The notes below the pieces were generated by a model. That model was given only the letters and a program-made list of their open reading frames with translations, did no database searches and was not told where the DNA came from. Below, in pieces: positions 7,891 through 16,780 of a DNA stretch of 64,000 bases. Position 1 is the first letter of the stretch. The number at the start of each line of letters is the position of its first letter. This DNA comes from Chryseobacterium sp. JJR-5R (GTDB taxonomy: Bacteria; Bacteroidota; Bacteroidia; Flavobacteriales; Weeksellaceae). The position numbers were made by a program, and so were the translations under genes. The DNA is taken from the NCBI RefSeq assembly GCF_034047335.1, contig NZ_CP139137.1:3782001-3846000 (forward strand), written 5' to 3'.

Positions 7891-9858
7891 ATGATCCAGG
7901 ATTTTCATATCCGGTTTTTAACTGACACCAAAACATCAATGATCATGGAAGAAAGCAATTTTTCATTCCGCCCTAACTCCTATAAGACCCCTGACAATGC
8001 AGATAAGATCTCCGGGAACCATATTTCCGGGATTAACCGTGTGGTAAAGCTTGATATTGTAATAGAAGGAAAATCCGTCAGTCACTTCAAGCATTTCCGG
8101 TTACAGCAGAGTGCAAGGCGGCATCATCATTTTGAGCTTATTCTCGCTCATGATTCTCTAGGAGCCACACAGAACCATAATCTTGAGGAGGCCCGCCAGT
8201 TCTTAGGCAAGCGGATCACCGTAATTTTTAAATACAAGGATTATGAAAATGAAAGCCCTGAAAGAACTTTTGTAGGGGTTATTACCAAAGCGGCATTCAG
8301 CCAGGAAAAGATGAGCCTCGGCAATATTGTCCTTAAAGGCCAGAGCCCTACCATCCTCATGGATTCTGCCCCTCATACACAGAGCTTTGGAGGCACACAG
8401 GCTGTGAATACGGGAATTATTGCAGATAAAATTATTAAAGAAGCATTAAGTTCTTCTAAATTCGACTTTAGGGTGGATCCCCAGAATAAAAGTTATATCA
8501 ATTACAGCTCACAGTACAACGAAACGCATTATAATTTCCTTGCAAGAACTGCAGAAGCGTATGGTGAACAGTTTTATTATGACGGCGAAGTCCTTCATTT
8601 CGGGAAACTCCCGCCATCTGAAAAACCGGTCCGTCTTATTTACGGCAGCAATGTAAGCGATGTACAGGTAGAACTGAAAGCAGTACATATAAAGCCTGAA
8701 TTTTTCGGGTATAACAGCAGCAGCCACACTAAAATGGAAGGTGCTGAAAACAGCATCCGGCATCCGGGGGAAATTCCGGCTAAGGCCTATGAACTGAACA
8801 GCAATATCTTTAAGACACGCTCACTCTCCCCTGCCCCGGTTAATGCTAATATGATTGTAGATCTTGATGATTCGCAGAAAAGTGCGGCAGGAAGTGCGGC
8901 AGTAGAAGTTTTTACCGTTTCAGGGAATACTACGGTTCCGTTTCTGTATCCGGGGTGCTGTGCAGATATTGAAATGCGCAGGCCCGATACCAGCGATACC
9001 TCTTATTTTACAAAAGTAACGGTTACAGAAGTTATCCATGATGTCAATGCAAGAGGATATTACACCGGAAGTTTTGAAGCAGTGGCTGAGGGAACAGGGT
9101 TTATGCCTAAACCGGATTTTATTATTCCTGATGCACAGCCGCAGATCGCAACAGTCATTTCCAATACCGATCCTATGAACCAGGGAAGGATACAGGTACA
9201 GTTTGACTGGCAGAGAAATCCTGATATGACCCATTTTATCAGAATGATGAGCCCTGATGCAGGCGGGACGGATGCCGTTAGCCAGAACAGGGGCTTTGTA
9301 GCCATTCCTGAAGTAGGAGACCAGGTGATGGTAGGTTTTGAATACCATCACCCGGACTTTCCCTTTGCCATGGGCGGAATGTTTCATGGACAGGTAGCTT
9401 TGGGAGGCGGACTTAATAACCATATCAAATCCATTCAGACCAGAAGCGGCAATAAAATTATCTTCAATGATCAGGATGGAAGCATTTTTATAGAAGATCC
9501 TAGCGGAAACACCTATTTAATGGACGGGAAAGGAAATATTACCGTAAATGCACCTAAAAATATGACATTTACTGCAGGAGAAAATATACAGATCAATGCA
9601 GGCCGCAACATTATTGCTTCCGCACAGAGAAACGTCAACATTATGGCTGGTGAGGATATTACTGAAACGGCAAACGACGATTATAACCTGACAGCCAGCA
9701 ACATTATTGAAACGGCAGAAGCGGGCAGAAGCTCCAGGGCAAAAAACATTGCGGAAAATATGGAAGCCGGCTCTTATATCAGCACTAAGGATGCAATCAA
9801 TGTAGAAAGCGCTAAGGAGGTTAACATCAATAGCGGCAAACAGGTAAAAATGCAGTAA
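7891..9858 (+). CDS. vgrG: VgrG-type T6SS spike protein TssI
   Basis: The protein (up to 655 residues) has an N-terminal gp27-like base (about 40-400), a gp5-type OB-fold (PQIATVISNTDPMNQGRIQVQFDW, about 415-480), and a C-terminal needle of short valine/isoleucine/asparagine beta-helix repeats (NIQINAGRNI, NVNIMAGEDI, about 570-655). VgrG trimers tip the Hcp tube and carry PAAR-like effectors. The start is uncertain: 7891 is given, but ATGs at 7939 and 7945 fit the usual family N-terminus well. The next gene starts one base after its stop. Confidence 0.9.
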   Translation: MIQDFHIRFLTDTKTSMIMEESNFSFRPNSYKTPDNADKISGNHISGINRVVKLDIVIEGKSVSHFKHFRLQQSARRHHHFELILAHDSLGATQNHNLEEARQFLGKRITVIFKYKDYENESPERTFVGVITKAAFSQEKMSLGNIVLKGQSPTILMDSAPHTQSFGGTQAVNTGIIADKIIKEALSSSKFDFRVDPQNKSYINYSSQYNETHYNFLARTAEAYGEQFYYDGEVLHFGKLPPSEKPVRLIYGSNVSDVQVELKAVHIKPEFFGYNSSSHTKMEGAENSIRHPGEIPAKAYELNSNIFKTRSLSPAPVNANMIVDLDDSQKSAAGSAAVEVFTVSGNTTVPFLYPGCCADIEMRRPDTSDTSYFTKVTVTEVIHDVNARGYYTGSFEAVAEGTGFMPKPDFIIPDAQPQIATVISNTDPMNQGRIQVQFDWQRNPDMTHFIRMMSPDAGGTDAVSQNRGFVAIPEVGDQVMVGFEYHHPDFPFAMGGMFHGQVALGGGLNNHIKSIQTRSGNKIIFNDQDGSIFIEDPSGNTYLMDGKGNITVNAPKNMTFTAGENIQINAGRNIIASAQRNVNIMAGEDITETANDDYNLTASNIIETAEAGRSSRAKNIAENMEAGSYISTKDAINVESAKEVNINSGKQVKMQ

Positions 9859-9859
9859 C

Positions 9860-11218
9860 ATGGCTGGCGAGGGCGGAAATATCATAAGGAATGTCTTTGG
9901 CAAATCTTACAAGGAAGCAGAACACATCATGAAAGATGCTTCCCGGGGAAGCCTTGACTTTAAATCACCACAGGAAAATACTTTTTACGGTAAAAAAGGA
10001 GGAAAGAAACTGGATGAGTACCAGGCTAAAAAAGACAATACGCTGCTGGTAACGAAACTGGAAGGCCCGCTTGATGACGGCGGTGGAAAAATACGCAAAC
10101 CTAGAGAGGGGGAAAAACACTGGTTCAGGGCCACGTTCAACAGGCCTGCCGCAAAAAGTGAATACAAAAAGCTATTGTGGCAGCTGAAGATCAACGGAGC
10201 CTCTATCCCTTTCTTTATAGATTATTCTTCCCTGGAAGGAAATACACAGACCATACAGGTGAAACTGCCTTGCTATGATATGCGTGCTTATGCCTATTTT
10301 AAAAGCCCGATTGACAAAGTAAGTGTAGAGATAAAAACAAACAACCCACTCCCTGTTTATATTGACAGATTTAAAGTCAAAGGAAAAGACAGGCAGGGGG
10401 TCAATTTAGCAGATGATTTATGTTACGGCCTCGGAATATCCAATCAGTATCCGTCAAGATACACGCTTCAGGATATAGAAAGTAAAGGAATCTGGATTAA
10501 ATCAGAGATCAGCAATAAAACGAATGAAGAATTGTGGACAGGCTTTAAGCGGATGGTGACTGATCTTTTCTCCGTAGGGGAACTGGAAACGGTTGCATTG
10601 GATATGATTGAAAAATTCAGGAGAAGTGAAGGTGGTGAGTATACCAATCCTGTTTTGACAAAGCATGTGCAGGAACACCCTTCAAGTAAAAGGTTCTGCA
10701 TAAGTATTGAAGATGAAATTGCTGACAGAATTAAAAAGAACAACGGGAATACAGCTTCCATTGAGGATGATGAAATACACTTCACCGATAATGAAAGTGG
10801 AAAATTCGGGAACCGCGGCTGGGGACACCCGCAGTTTTCAACATTGAAAGATACGTTTTTAGGCGGCCTTACCATCTGTATGAATGATACATGGGCATAT
10901 GAGGTAAAGTTAACGGGATTCAGCAAAACAGGTAACGGAGCTTATGATGCTACCTACAAAGTAACGTTATATGACCATTTTGGCCTTGATATGCCTGATA
11001 TAGAAAAGAAATACTATTACCTGCTCGGGTTCAGATATTGGTTTATCCTGCAGCACATCAGGGGATACAAACCTTTTATCACTAAAGTGGAATTTGAAAA
11101 GACCTTTAGAGAGAATATTTCTGCCGGAAAAGCTGAGCGCCAAAGCCGGAGAAGGGCTGTAAAAGAACGGGAAGACCATCTTAGAAATATGGGGCGGAGA
11201 AGACCGGGAGAATATTAA
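9860..11218 (+). CDS. DUF3289-like T6SS-associated protein, candidate effector
   Basis: The protein has 452 residues. About 90-185 looks like a beta-sandwich domain. The C-terminal part from about 190 carries NLADDLCYG, then TYKVTLYDHFGLDMPDI and LGFRYWFILQHIRGYKPF. The DHFGLD and FRxWFxLQ motifs match my memory of DUF3289, a family found near T6SS genes. It starts one base after the vgrG stop, which argues for a role as cargo on this VgrG. No signal peptide or membrane helix is seen. The very basic tail (RQSRRRAVKEREDHLRNMGRRR) is unusual. Activity is unknown; the family assignment is from memory of motifs. Confidence 0.6.
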   Translation: MAGEGGNIIRNVFGKSYKEAEHIMKDASRGSLDFKSPQENTFYGKKGGKKLDEYQAKKDNTLLVTKLEGPLDDGGGKIRKPREGEKHWFRATFNRPAAKSEYKKLLWQLKINGASIPFFIDYSSLEGNTQTIQVKLPCYDMRAYAYFKSPIDKVSVEIKTNNPLPVYIDRFKVKGKDRQGVNLADDLCYGLGISNQYPSRYTLQDIESKGIWIKSEISNKTNEELWTGFKRMVTDLFSVGELETVALDMIEKFRRSEGGEYTNPVLTKHVQEHPSSKRFCISIEDEIADRIKKNNGNTASIEDDEIHFTDNESGKFGNRGWGHPQFSTLKDTFLGGLTICMNDTWAYEVKLTGFSKTGNGAYDATYKVTLYDHFGLDMPDIEKKYYYLLGFRYWFILQHIRGYKPFITKVEFEKTFRENISAGKAERQSRRRAVKEREDHLRNMGRRRPGEY

Positions 11219-11261
11219 CCGTCAGTCAATTTATCAATAAGAAAAGTTATTACAACAAAAA

Positions 11262-11738
11262 ATGAAACATTTGCCATTTATAAAAATTTTCATCACACTC
11301 GTTTTTCTTTTAACCACAATATGCTGTGACAAAAAGAAGAATGAATTTATCCCTCTGGATCATATGACCTTTACAAATTCCTATTATAAAAATTCGGTGA
11401 AGATTTCATATTATGTGCTGATCAATGATCCTGATTCTGAAGATAACCTATTGAAAACTGAAATTATCCGATATGTTAAAAACAGGCTGCAGAACAACCA
11501 GGCCCTGAAAGATACCAATACAGTTTCCCTGAACTTCGTATTTTATAAAAAGACAGGCAATACCTCTTATTTTATAACCCATAAGGAAGATCCCGGCGGA
11601 TTGATGAGTGAAGAAATATCTCATTACAAAGAAGATTATATTGCCAATTATAATATCAGTAAATGCAACGGAGGAGAAACGGAAAAAATCTACCTGCATG
11701 ATCTGCCGGAAGAGATTGTAGTGAATGACTGTAAATAA
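11262..11738 (+). CDS. Small lipoprotein, candidate immunity protein
   Basis: This 158-residue protein has a lysine-containing N-terminus, a hydrophobic stretch (about 8-20) and a lipobox ending in Cys21 or Cys22 (LTTICC), so it should be a lipoprotein exported to the envelope. I do not recognise the rest. Its place right after the DUF3289-like gene, in the same orientation within a VgrG operon, suggests an immunity protein for that effector. This is inferred from context only. Confidence 0.55.
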   Translation: MKHLPFIKIFITLVFLLTTICCDKKKNEFIPLDHMTFTNSYYKNSVKISYYVLINDPDSEDNLLKTEIIRYVKNRLQNNQALKDTNTVSLNFVFYKKTGNTSYFITHKEDPGGLMSEEISHYKEDYIANYNISKCNGGETEKIYLHDLPEEIVVNDCK

Positions 11739-11761
11739 CAGTAAAATATCAAGCAACACAC

Positions 11762-12556
11762 ATGGAAGCAAACCGGGTAAGGCCTTTTCAGAAATATTCG
11801 TCAGAAGTATACACCTATCAGGTGGAAAACATGCTTGAAATACGGTTTGGTCAGAGCAAGGGCTTCCATTCATCTTATAAAATCACCTTACAGGAAACTG
11901 AAAATGAAGACCGGGCGAAAACCTGGACAATAGACAAAACAGAAGATATTCCCCTGCTCTCTGAAAATAACTTCATGGAAATTCTTCACGAACTGGAAAA
12001 GAGCTCTTATCCTGTAAAAATAAAGGTAGATGAAAAAGGGGTATTCCTAAAAGCAACAGATCATCAGAAATACATAGAAAGCTGGAAACAGAAAACCGAA
12101 GCCATTCATGAAAAATACGGGAACTGCGAACTGTTTAGAGACCAATATCTCACGGCTTTGGAGAATGAGGAACTTTTTTACAAAAATAAATACAAGGAGC
12201 CTTTTTGGAATCTTGTGCTTTTTGCACCGTCTTACATAGATAACGGAGGTGAAAATCCGGAATCTGTAGTATGGCATATCAAAGGAATAGGAAATCTGCA
12301 ATGTACCGGAATTATCCGTGCTGAGCAAAGAGATTACGGTTTTGATTCTTTTTTTATTTCGGCAGTAAACATACCGGATACAATCAAAGAAGAGATCAAT
12401 AAGAAATATCTGCGTCAGGCAGGGCAATACAAAGCAGAGCTGACCATACAGATGCAATATCTTTCCCGGAAAAAGCAGTATACAGAAAAGAAAGCAGCAT
12501 TCATCCTGTCAGACGGAGATGAAACCGTGTATTGGGAGACATGCAGTATTACATAA
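11762..12556 (+). CDS. Unknown protein of T6SS cargo operon, possible effector chaperone
   Basis: The 264-residue protein is soluble, with no signal peptide or membrane helix. It looks like two mixed alpha/beta halves with a long charged helical segment in the middle (about 97-145). I do not recognise the family. It lies between the small lipoprotein and the DUF4280 effector, 20 bases before the latter. Soluble proteins in this slot are often adaptors that load PAAR/DUF4280 effectors onto VgrG; that role is inferred from position only. Confidence 0.5.
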   Translation: MEANRVRPFQKYSSEVYTYQVENMLEIRFGQSKGFHSSYKITLQETENEDRAKTWTIDKTEDIPLLSENNFMEILHELEKSSYPVKIKVDEKGVFLKATDHQKYIESWKQKTEAIHEKYGNCELFRDQYLTALENEELFYKNKYKEPFWNLVLFAPSYIDNGGENPESVVWHIKGIGNLQCTGIIRAEQRDYGFDSFFISAVNIPDTIKEEINKKYLRQAGQYKAELTIQMQYLSRKKQYTEKKAAFILSDGDETVYWETCSIT

Positions 12557-12576
12557 CTTTATGAACATCATATGAT

Positions 12577-15500
12577 ATGGCGAATAAAGGATTTATCATT
12601 GTAGAAGGAGCTGCCGCATACTGCAGCAGTTCCGTAACCAATAATTCCAAAGGAACCGCTGTTCCGATGGAAGTAAAAAGCCAGAAAAAAAAGCTCGGCA
12701 AAAACAAATACTTCGCCCAAAGCAAGCCTGTGGCTACCTACCTGGATGATAAGGCTGAAAGCTTTGGCGGAGGAAACGGATTTGGCAGCTGCAAAGGCTC
12801 AGACGGTAAAACATATCCCTGCAAAGGAAAATGCAGCCTTAAGTATAAGGATTATTACGAAAATGTCGAGTTCAATAAAAGCATGAAAGTCCTGCTGGAT
12901 GTTTCTACAGCTACCTGCCCGGGATATGGTGTTCCCGGAAATATTGCATTTGCGACCACCGGACAGGCCAACAACGTTTCGCAGATTGATGTAAAGGAAG
13001 CAGATGAATTTTCTGTAGCCAATACTTCGCCGCAATGGGAATCATCAGGCCCATCTTCCGCTGCAACATCCGTGAACAGTGTTTCAATGACACTTCCGGT
13101 TCCTGCTGCAAAACCAACCGGGACCTATTACTATGTCCAGCAGCGTGAAAATCCTTTTGCTCCTTTCTTAAATTCGTTTTCCGCGGACAATATTATCCTC
13201 AATGCACAGTTTAAGGGCGATGCCACAAAAATCATATGGGCCCTTTTCAAAGGAGAAGATATCACAGACAAAGTAAAAACTTTTATTGGTCTGGGAAGTG
13301 TTTTCAATCAATCTTTAAGCAAGACTTTTGACAGCCTTCCGGAAGGAAAATACAGGCTTGAAGCTTACGGAAAAAGAGCCGGTGATAAAAACTGTGCGCT
13401 TATTATTGAAGTCGTAAAAGATTTCGTTAAAAAAATTGTTATTCCGGGAGCTTCTACCCTCGTCAATATCCCGATTCCCGTATCCGTAGAATACAAGATG
13501 AATACCAATGCTGACCGGATGAAAATCCTGACCGGAAATACATTTATGCCTCTGGCCAATACAGCGCACTGGCGGATAAAACAAGGTACTACGGTACTGT
13601 ATAACAGTCATTCAGGCACCTCCTCGCCTCACCTTGTCAGTGTCTTCAGAGCCGGAGGGACAGCAACCTTCACTTTTAAGAATGCCGGAAAATATACCGT
13701 AGAAGCCTTTACAGATCCCAATGATCCCAAACCGGAATCTGTGGAAATCAAAATTGAGAATGCATTAGGCATAATGGGCGTCAGCGGAGAAGCCGGGCTG
13801 CTCCGATCTGTGGACATGCTTAAAGTACAGGCTTCCAAATTCAACGTAGCTTATCTTCCGGCCGTGGGGAAGACAGTCCACTGGTACCTTAAAAAAGAAG
13901 GAAAAGGAAGAATCGCGGCGTTTGAAAGTTCATCCTCTTTTAAAACTGCAGTACTCAACAAAAGAGCCGATGCCTTTCTCAGCCAGGATGCCCGGCTTTC
14001 TACCGGAGACTATCTGGGGAAATATGTTCTGGAAGCCTATGCCAATCCTCTTGGAGCAGAAAAGCAGCCTGCGTTTACCGGATCTGACACCTTCCACTTT
14101 GAGATTATTAAAAATTCCATTGATAAATTTACACTTCCGGCAGGAAGCATTCCTAAAGGAACAAAAGTAAAATATACAGCCACTGCGAGAATTGCGGCAC
14201 TGGCAGGAAACGAAGCCATAAAAACAGAAATTCCGCAAGGCGTTACCGACAATGGAGACGGAATCCTTACCTTCAGTGAACTTGGAGAATTTACCGTTTC
14301 CGCTTATTTAACAGGTGACAGTACGGATAATAAAAAAATTGAAACCAAAATAAAAGTTTCCCAACCTGCCGTAAAAAGAGCACTTTGGGCTTATGGAACC
14401 GGTGTAAAACGCGCAGAAACCGGTTTTGGGGAAGATACGTACGGCTTTCTGGAAATTGACGGGCTTCAGAATCAAAATCTGAAAGTAAAAATCTGGGTAA
14501 AAGGAGAAGGCGATGATTTCTACAAAGAAAAAGATAAATATATGCTGGAGGAAAAAAGCATTACGCTTAATAACGAAGGCAAAGCTTCTTTCCTGATCAA
14601 TACCAGTGAAGAGTATAAGAAAAAACTGGATGCTGCCATTCCCAAAACGGCAGAAAATCCTACACCCCGATACCGGTTGGTATTTACTGTAGAACTGCAG
14701 GCAGGTACCTCAACAGATGTTGTGCTTCCGGCGGGCATTTCAATCGAAGGGACACGTCCGGTGTCTATAGACGCGGGTACCACTTATCTTGAAGTCCTGG
14801 ATTCTAATGAGGAACTTTCCATCACTTCTGAGCAGAAAATTGTTTCCATTATGTTTTCTACAGAGAACGGAAAAGACATACAGCGCCAACAGACTTTTTA
14901 TGGGAAAACCCATAAAATCTGGATACACACCGTTAATATGACCGAAGAAACATTAAAGATTGATGTTTTTAAAGAAGTTCCCAAAGAAGGCCTTAACGAA
15001 AAAGACCATATTGTCTACACCCATGAAAGCAAAGAGTCCTACAAGGAAGAAAAAGCGGGTAAAGACGGACTGTTGGAAGTTTCATTCACCGCCAAAGAAG
15101 AATGGAAAAACCCACCCAAAAACTTCGATTATTATATTGCACAGGTTTCAAGGCAACTGAAAGATCCCGCTGATCCCAATAAAAAGATCTGGAAAGCTGA
15201 AAAAATCCAGGTCACCGTGAACAATACTCTTCCGGCTGATCTGGTGCGGACTGAAGATATGGAAAAACTGGGAATCAGGGCCCGTAAAAAAGACGGAACT
15301 CCTTTTACACAGGATGAAATGCTGGAACTCAGAAAACAGTTTATCTTCTATGAAGCCGGCTGCTTGAAGGTTTCCCAGAAAGAAACCCCGGAAGCTATTG
15401 ATAATGATGTGATGCCGGTAGTAGTGGAAATGGCGGAGGTGAGAAAGCAGAAGACCTGTTATTGCAACAGAGATTTTACTGAAACGGAAATGGAAGATCT

Positions 15501-16770
15501 TATTAAAACAATGACGGGCGGCACTGAAATATGGAAAGGAATTAAAGAAAAGTGTGACATCACGGATAAAACAATTAAAAGTTTAACTGCAGAGGTGAAT
15601 ATGATGTTTAAGGGTAACGGAATTAACCGATGTATGCAAAAAATTTCCTTTTTGGCCAATGTTTCAGAAGAAACAGGTTTTTTTGTACAAAGCAAAGAGG
15701 AGGAAAGTAATAATCTATCAAGCAAAAGCAAATACAAAGGTCGTGGCATTTTGCAGATAACAGGCATTGATGACGGAACGGGTCTTTATAACCTTCCCGG
15801 GCCTTATAAAAGCTATGGAAAAGCCAGATATGCAGATGAAAATAAATTTCTTAATGACAATGCAGACCTTATCTCCAAAAACCTACACCTTACTGTAGAT
15901 GTAGGAGGATGGATATTCAACTATAAAGAAGTACCTTCATGGGAACTTAACCCTCAAAAGACATATTCTCAAGAACTTAAAGAAACCTTAGCATGGAAAC
16001 GCAGTTACTTCAGTAAGGGTCTTGGAAAAAATCTTAATCAACTGGGATTATTGATGGAACAGGAAGAAGAGAAATATTTTTTTCTGCAGGGAAAAATATT
16101 GAACGGATACTCTCCCTCCCACAGGCTTGAGAGACCACCTAATGGATGGGCAGGGCGCAAGAAAGCTTTAGAAAAACTAAAAACATGGTTTAAGTATGAT
16201 CTAAAAGTTTGTGATGGAGAAGAGGTTGCCATGCCAAATCTTGAAGGAAGAGCTCCATGGATGGAACTGGTATGGAAAGAAGAGGCAAAAAATCTGGTAG
16301 AAACTGGCAGTAATAAGGAAATTCAAAAATTCTTTAATGGCACACCCTATGAAAGCCAGATGAAAAACGGCACAAAAAATGAGACAGATATCGCATGGTG
16401 TGCAGCATTCATAAACTGGATCATGAAACATTACGGATATGAAGGAGTTACCACAGATAAAGGATACGATGCCGTACGGGCTTTAAAATGGGCTACCTGG
16501 GCGGAAGGAAAAGATTTAAGGAAGCCTGTATACGGAGCTATTGCTGTTAAAACAAGATCCGGAGGAGGCCATGTAGGATTTGTAGCAGGCAAAAAAGGAG
16601 ATAAAGTCGTTATATTAGGAGGAAATCAATCACAAAAACTGTATTGCGTGTCTTATAATACTTCTGACTATTTTGCTTATTTAATCCCTAAAAATTATGA
16701 AATTACGGAGGCAGATTATAACCTGCCGGAATATAAAGGAAATCCGGGGGCAAAAGGATCTGAACAATAA
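12577..16770 (+). CDS. DUF4280 (PAAR-like) T6SS effector with GH19-like lysozyme and CHAP-like amidase domains
   Basis: The 1397-residue protein has three parts. About 1-125 is a cysteine-rich DUF4280 PAAR-like domain that should cap VgrG. About 130-940 is a string of Ig-like beta domains. The C-terminus has two peptidoglycan-hydrolase modules. The first (about 960-1205) resembles GH19 chitinase/lysozymes: SEETGFF with candidate catalytic Glu1032, then KYKGRGILQITG. The second (about 1224-1385) resembles the CHAP/TIGR02594 group, with Cys1275 in AWCAAF, His1332 in GGHVGF and a GGNQ motif at 1348-1351. The residue before the catalytic Glu is Glu rather than the usual His. The toxin end and the next gene are more AT-rich than the front of the gene. 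The expected target is the peptidoglycan of rival cells. Confidence 0.8.
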   Translation: MANKGFIIVEGAAAYCSSSVTNNSKGTAVPMEVKSQKKKLGKNKYFAQSKPVATYLDDKAESFGGGNGFGSCKGSDGKTYPCKGKCSLKYKDYYENVEFNKSMKVLLDVSTATCPGYGVPGNIAFATTGQANNVSQIDVKEADEFSVANTSPQWESSGPSSAATSVNSVSMTLPVPAAKPTGTYYYVQQRENPFAPFLNSFSADNIILNAQFKGDATKIIWALFKGEDITDKVKTFIGLGSVFNQSLSKTFDSLPEGKYRLEAYGKRAGDKNCALIIEVVKDFVKKIVIPGASTLVNIPIPVSVEYKMNTNADRMKILTGNTFMPLANTAHWRIKQGTTVLYNSHSGTSSPHLVSVFRAGGTATFTFKNAGKYTVEAFTDPNDPKPESVEIKIENALGIMGVSGEAGLLRSVDMLKVQASKFNVAYLPAVGKTVHWYLKKEGKGRIAAFESSSSFKTAVLNKRADAFLSQDARLSTGDYLGKYVLEAYANPLGAEKQPAFTGSDTFHFEIIKNSIDKFTLPAGSIPKGTKVKYTATARIAALAGNEAIKTEIPQGVTDNGDGILTFSELGEFTVSAYLTGDSTDNKKIETKIKVSQPAVKRALWAYGTGVKRAETGFGEDTYGFLEIDGLQNQNLKVKIWVKGEGDDFYKEKDKYMLEEKSITLNNEGKASFLINTSEEYKKKLDAAIPKTAENPTPRYRLVFTVELQAGTSTDVVLPAGISIEGTRPVSIDAGTTYLEVLDSNEELSITSEQKIVSIMFSTENGKDIQRQQTFYGKTHKIWIHTVNMTEETLKIDVFKEVPKEGLNEKDHIVYTHESKESYKEEKAGKDGLLEVSFTAKEEWKNPPKNFDYYIAQVSRQLKDPADPNKKIWKAEKIQVTVNNTLPADLVRTEDMEKLGIRARKKDGTPFTQDEMLELRKQFIFYEAGCLKVSQKETPEAIDNDVMPVVVEMAEVRKQKTCYCNRDFTETEMEDLIKTMTGGTEIWKGIKEKCDITDKTIKSLTAEVNMMFKGNGINRCMQKISFLANVSEETGFFVQSKEEESNNLSSKSKYKGRGILQITGIDDGTGLYNLPGPYKSYGKARYADENKFLNDNADLISKNLHLTVDVGGWIFNYKEVPSWELNPQKTYSQELKETLAWKRSYFSKGLGKNLNQLGLLMEQEEEKYFFLQGKILNGYSPSHRLERPPNGWAGRKKALEKLKTWFKYDLKVCDGEEVAMPNLEGRAPWMELVWKEEAKNLVETGSNKEIQKFFNGTPYESQMKNGTKNETDIAWCAAFINWIMKHYGYEGVTTDKGYDAVRALKWATWAEGKDLRKPVYGAIAVKTRSGGGHVGFVAGKKGDKVVILGGNQSQKLYCVSYNTSDYFAYLIPKNYEITEADYNLPEYKGNPGAKGSEQ

Positions 16771-16780
16771 AAAGATTAAA

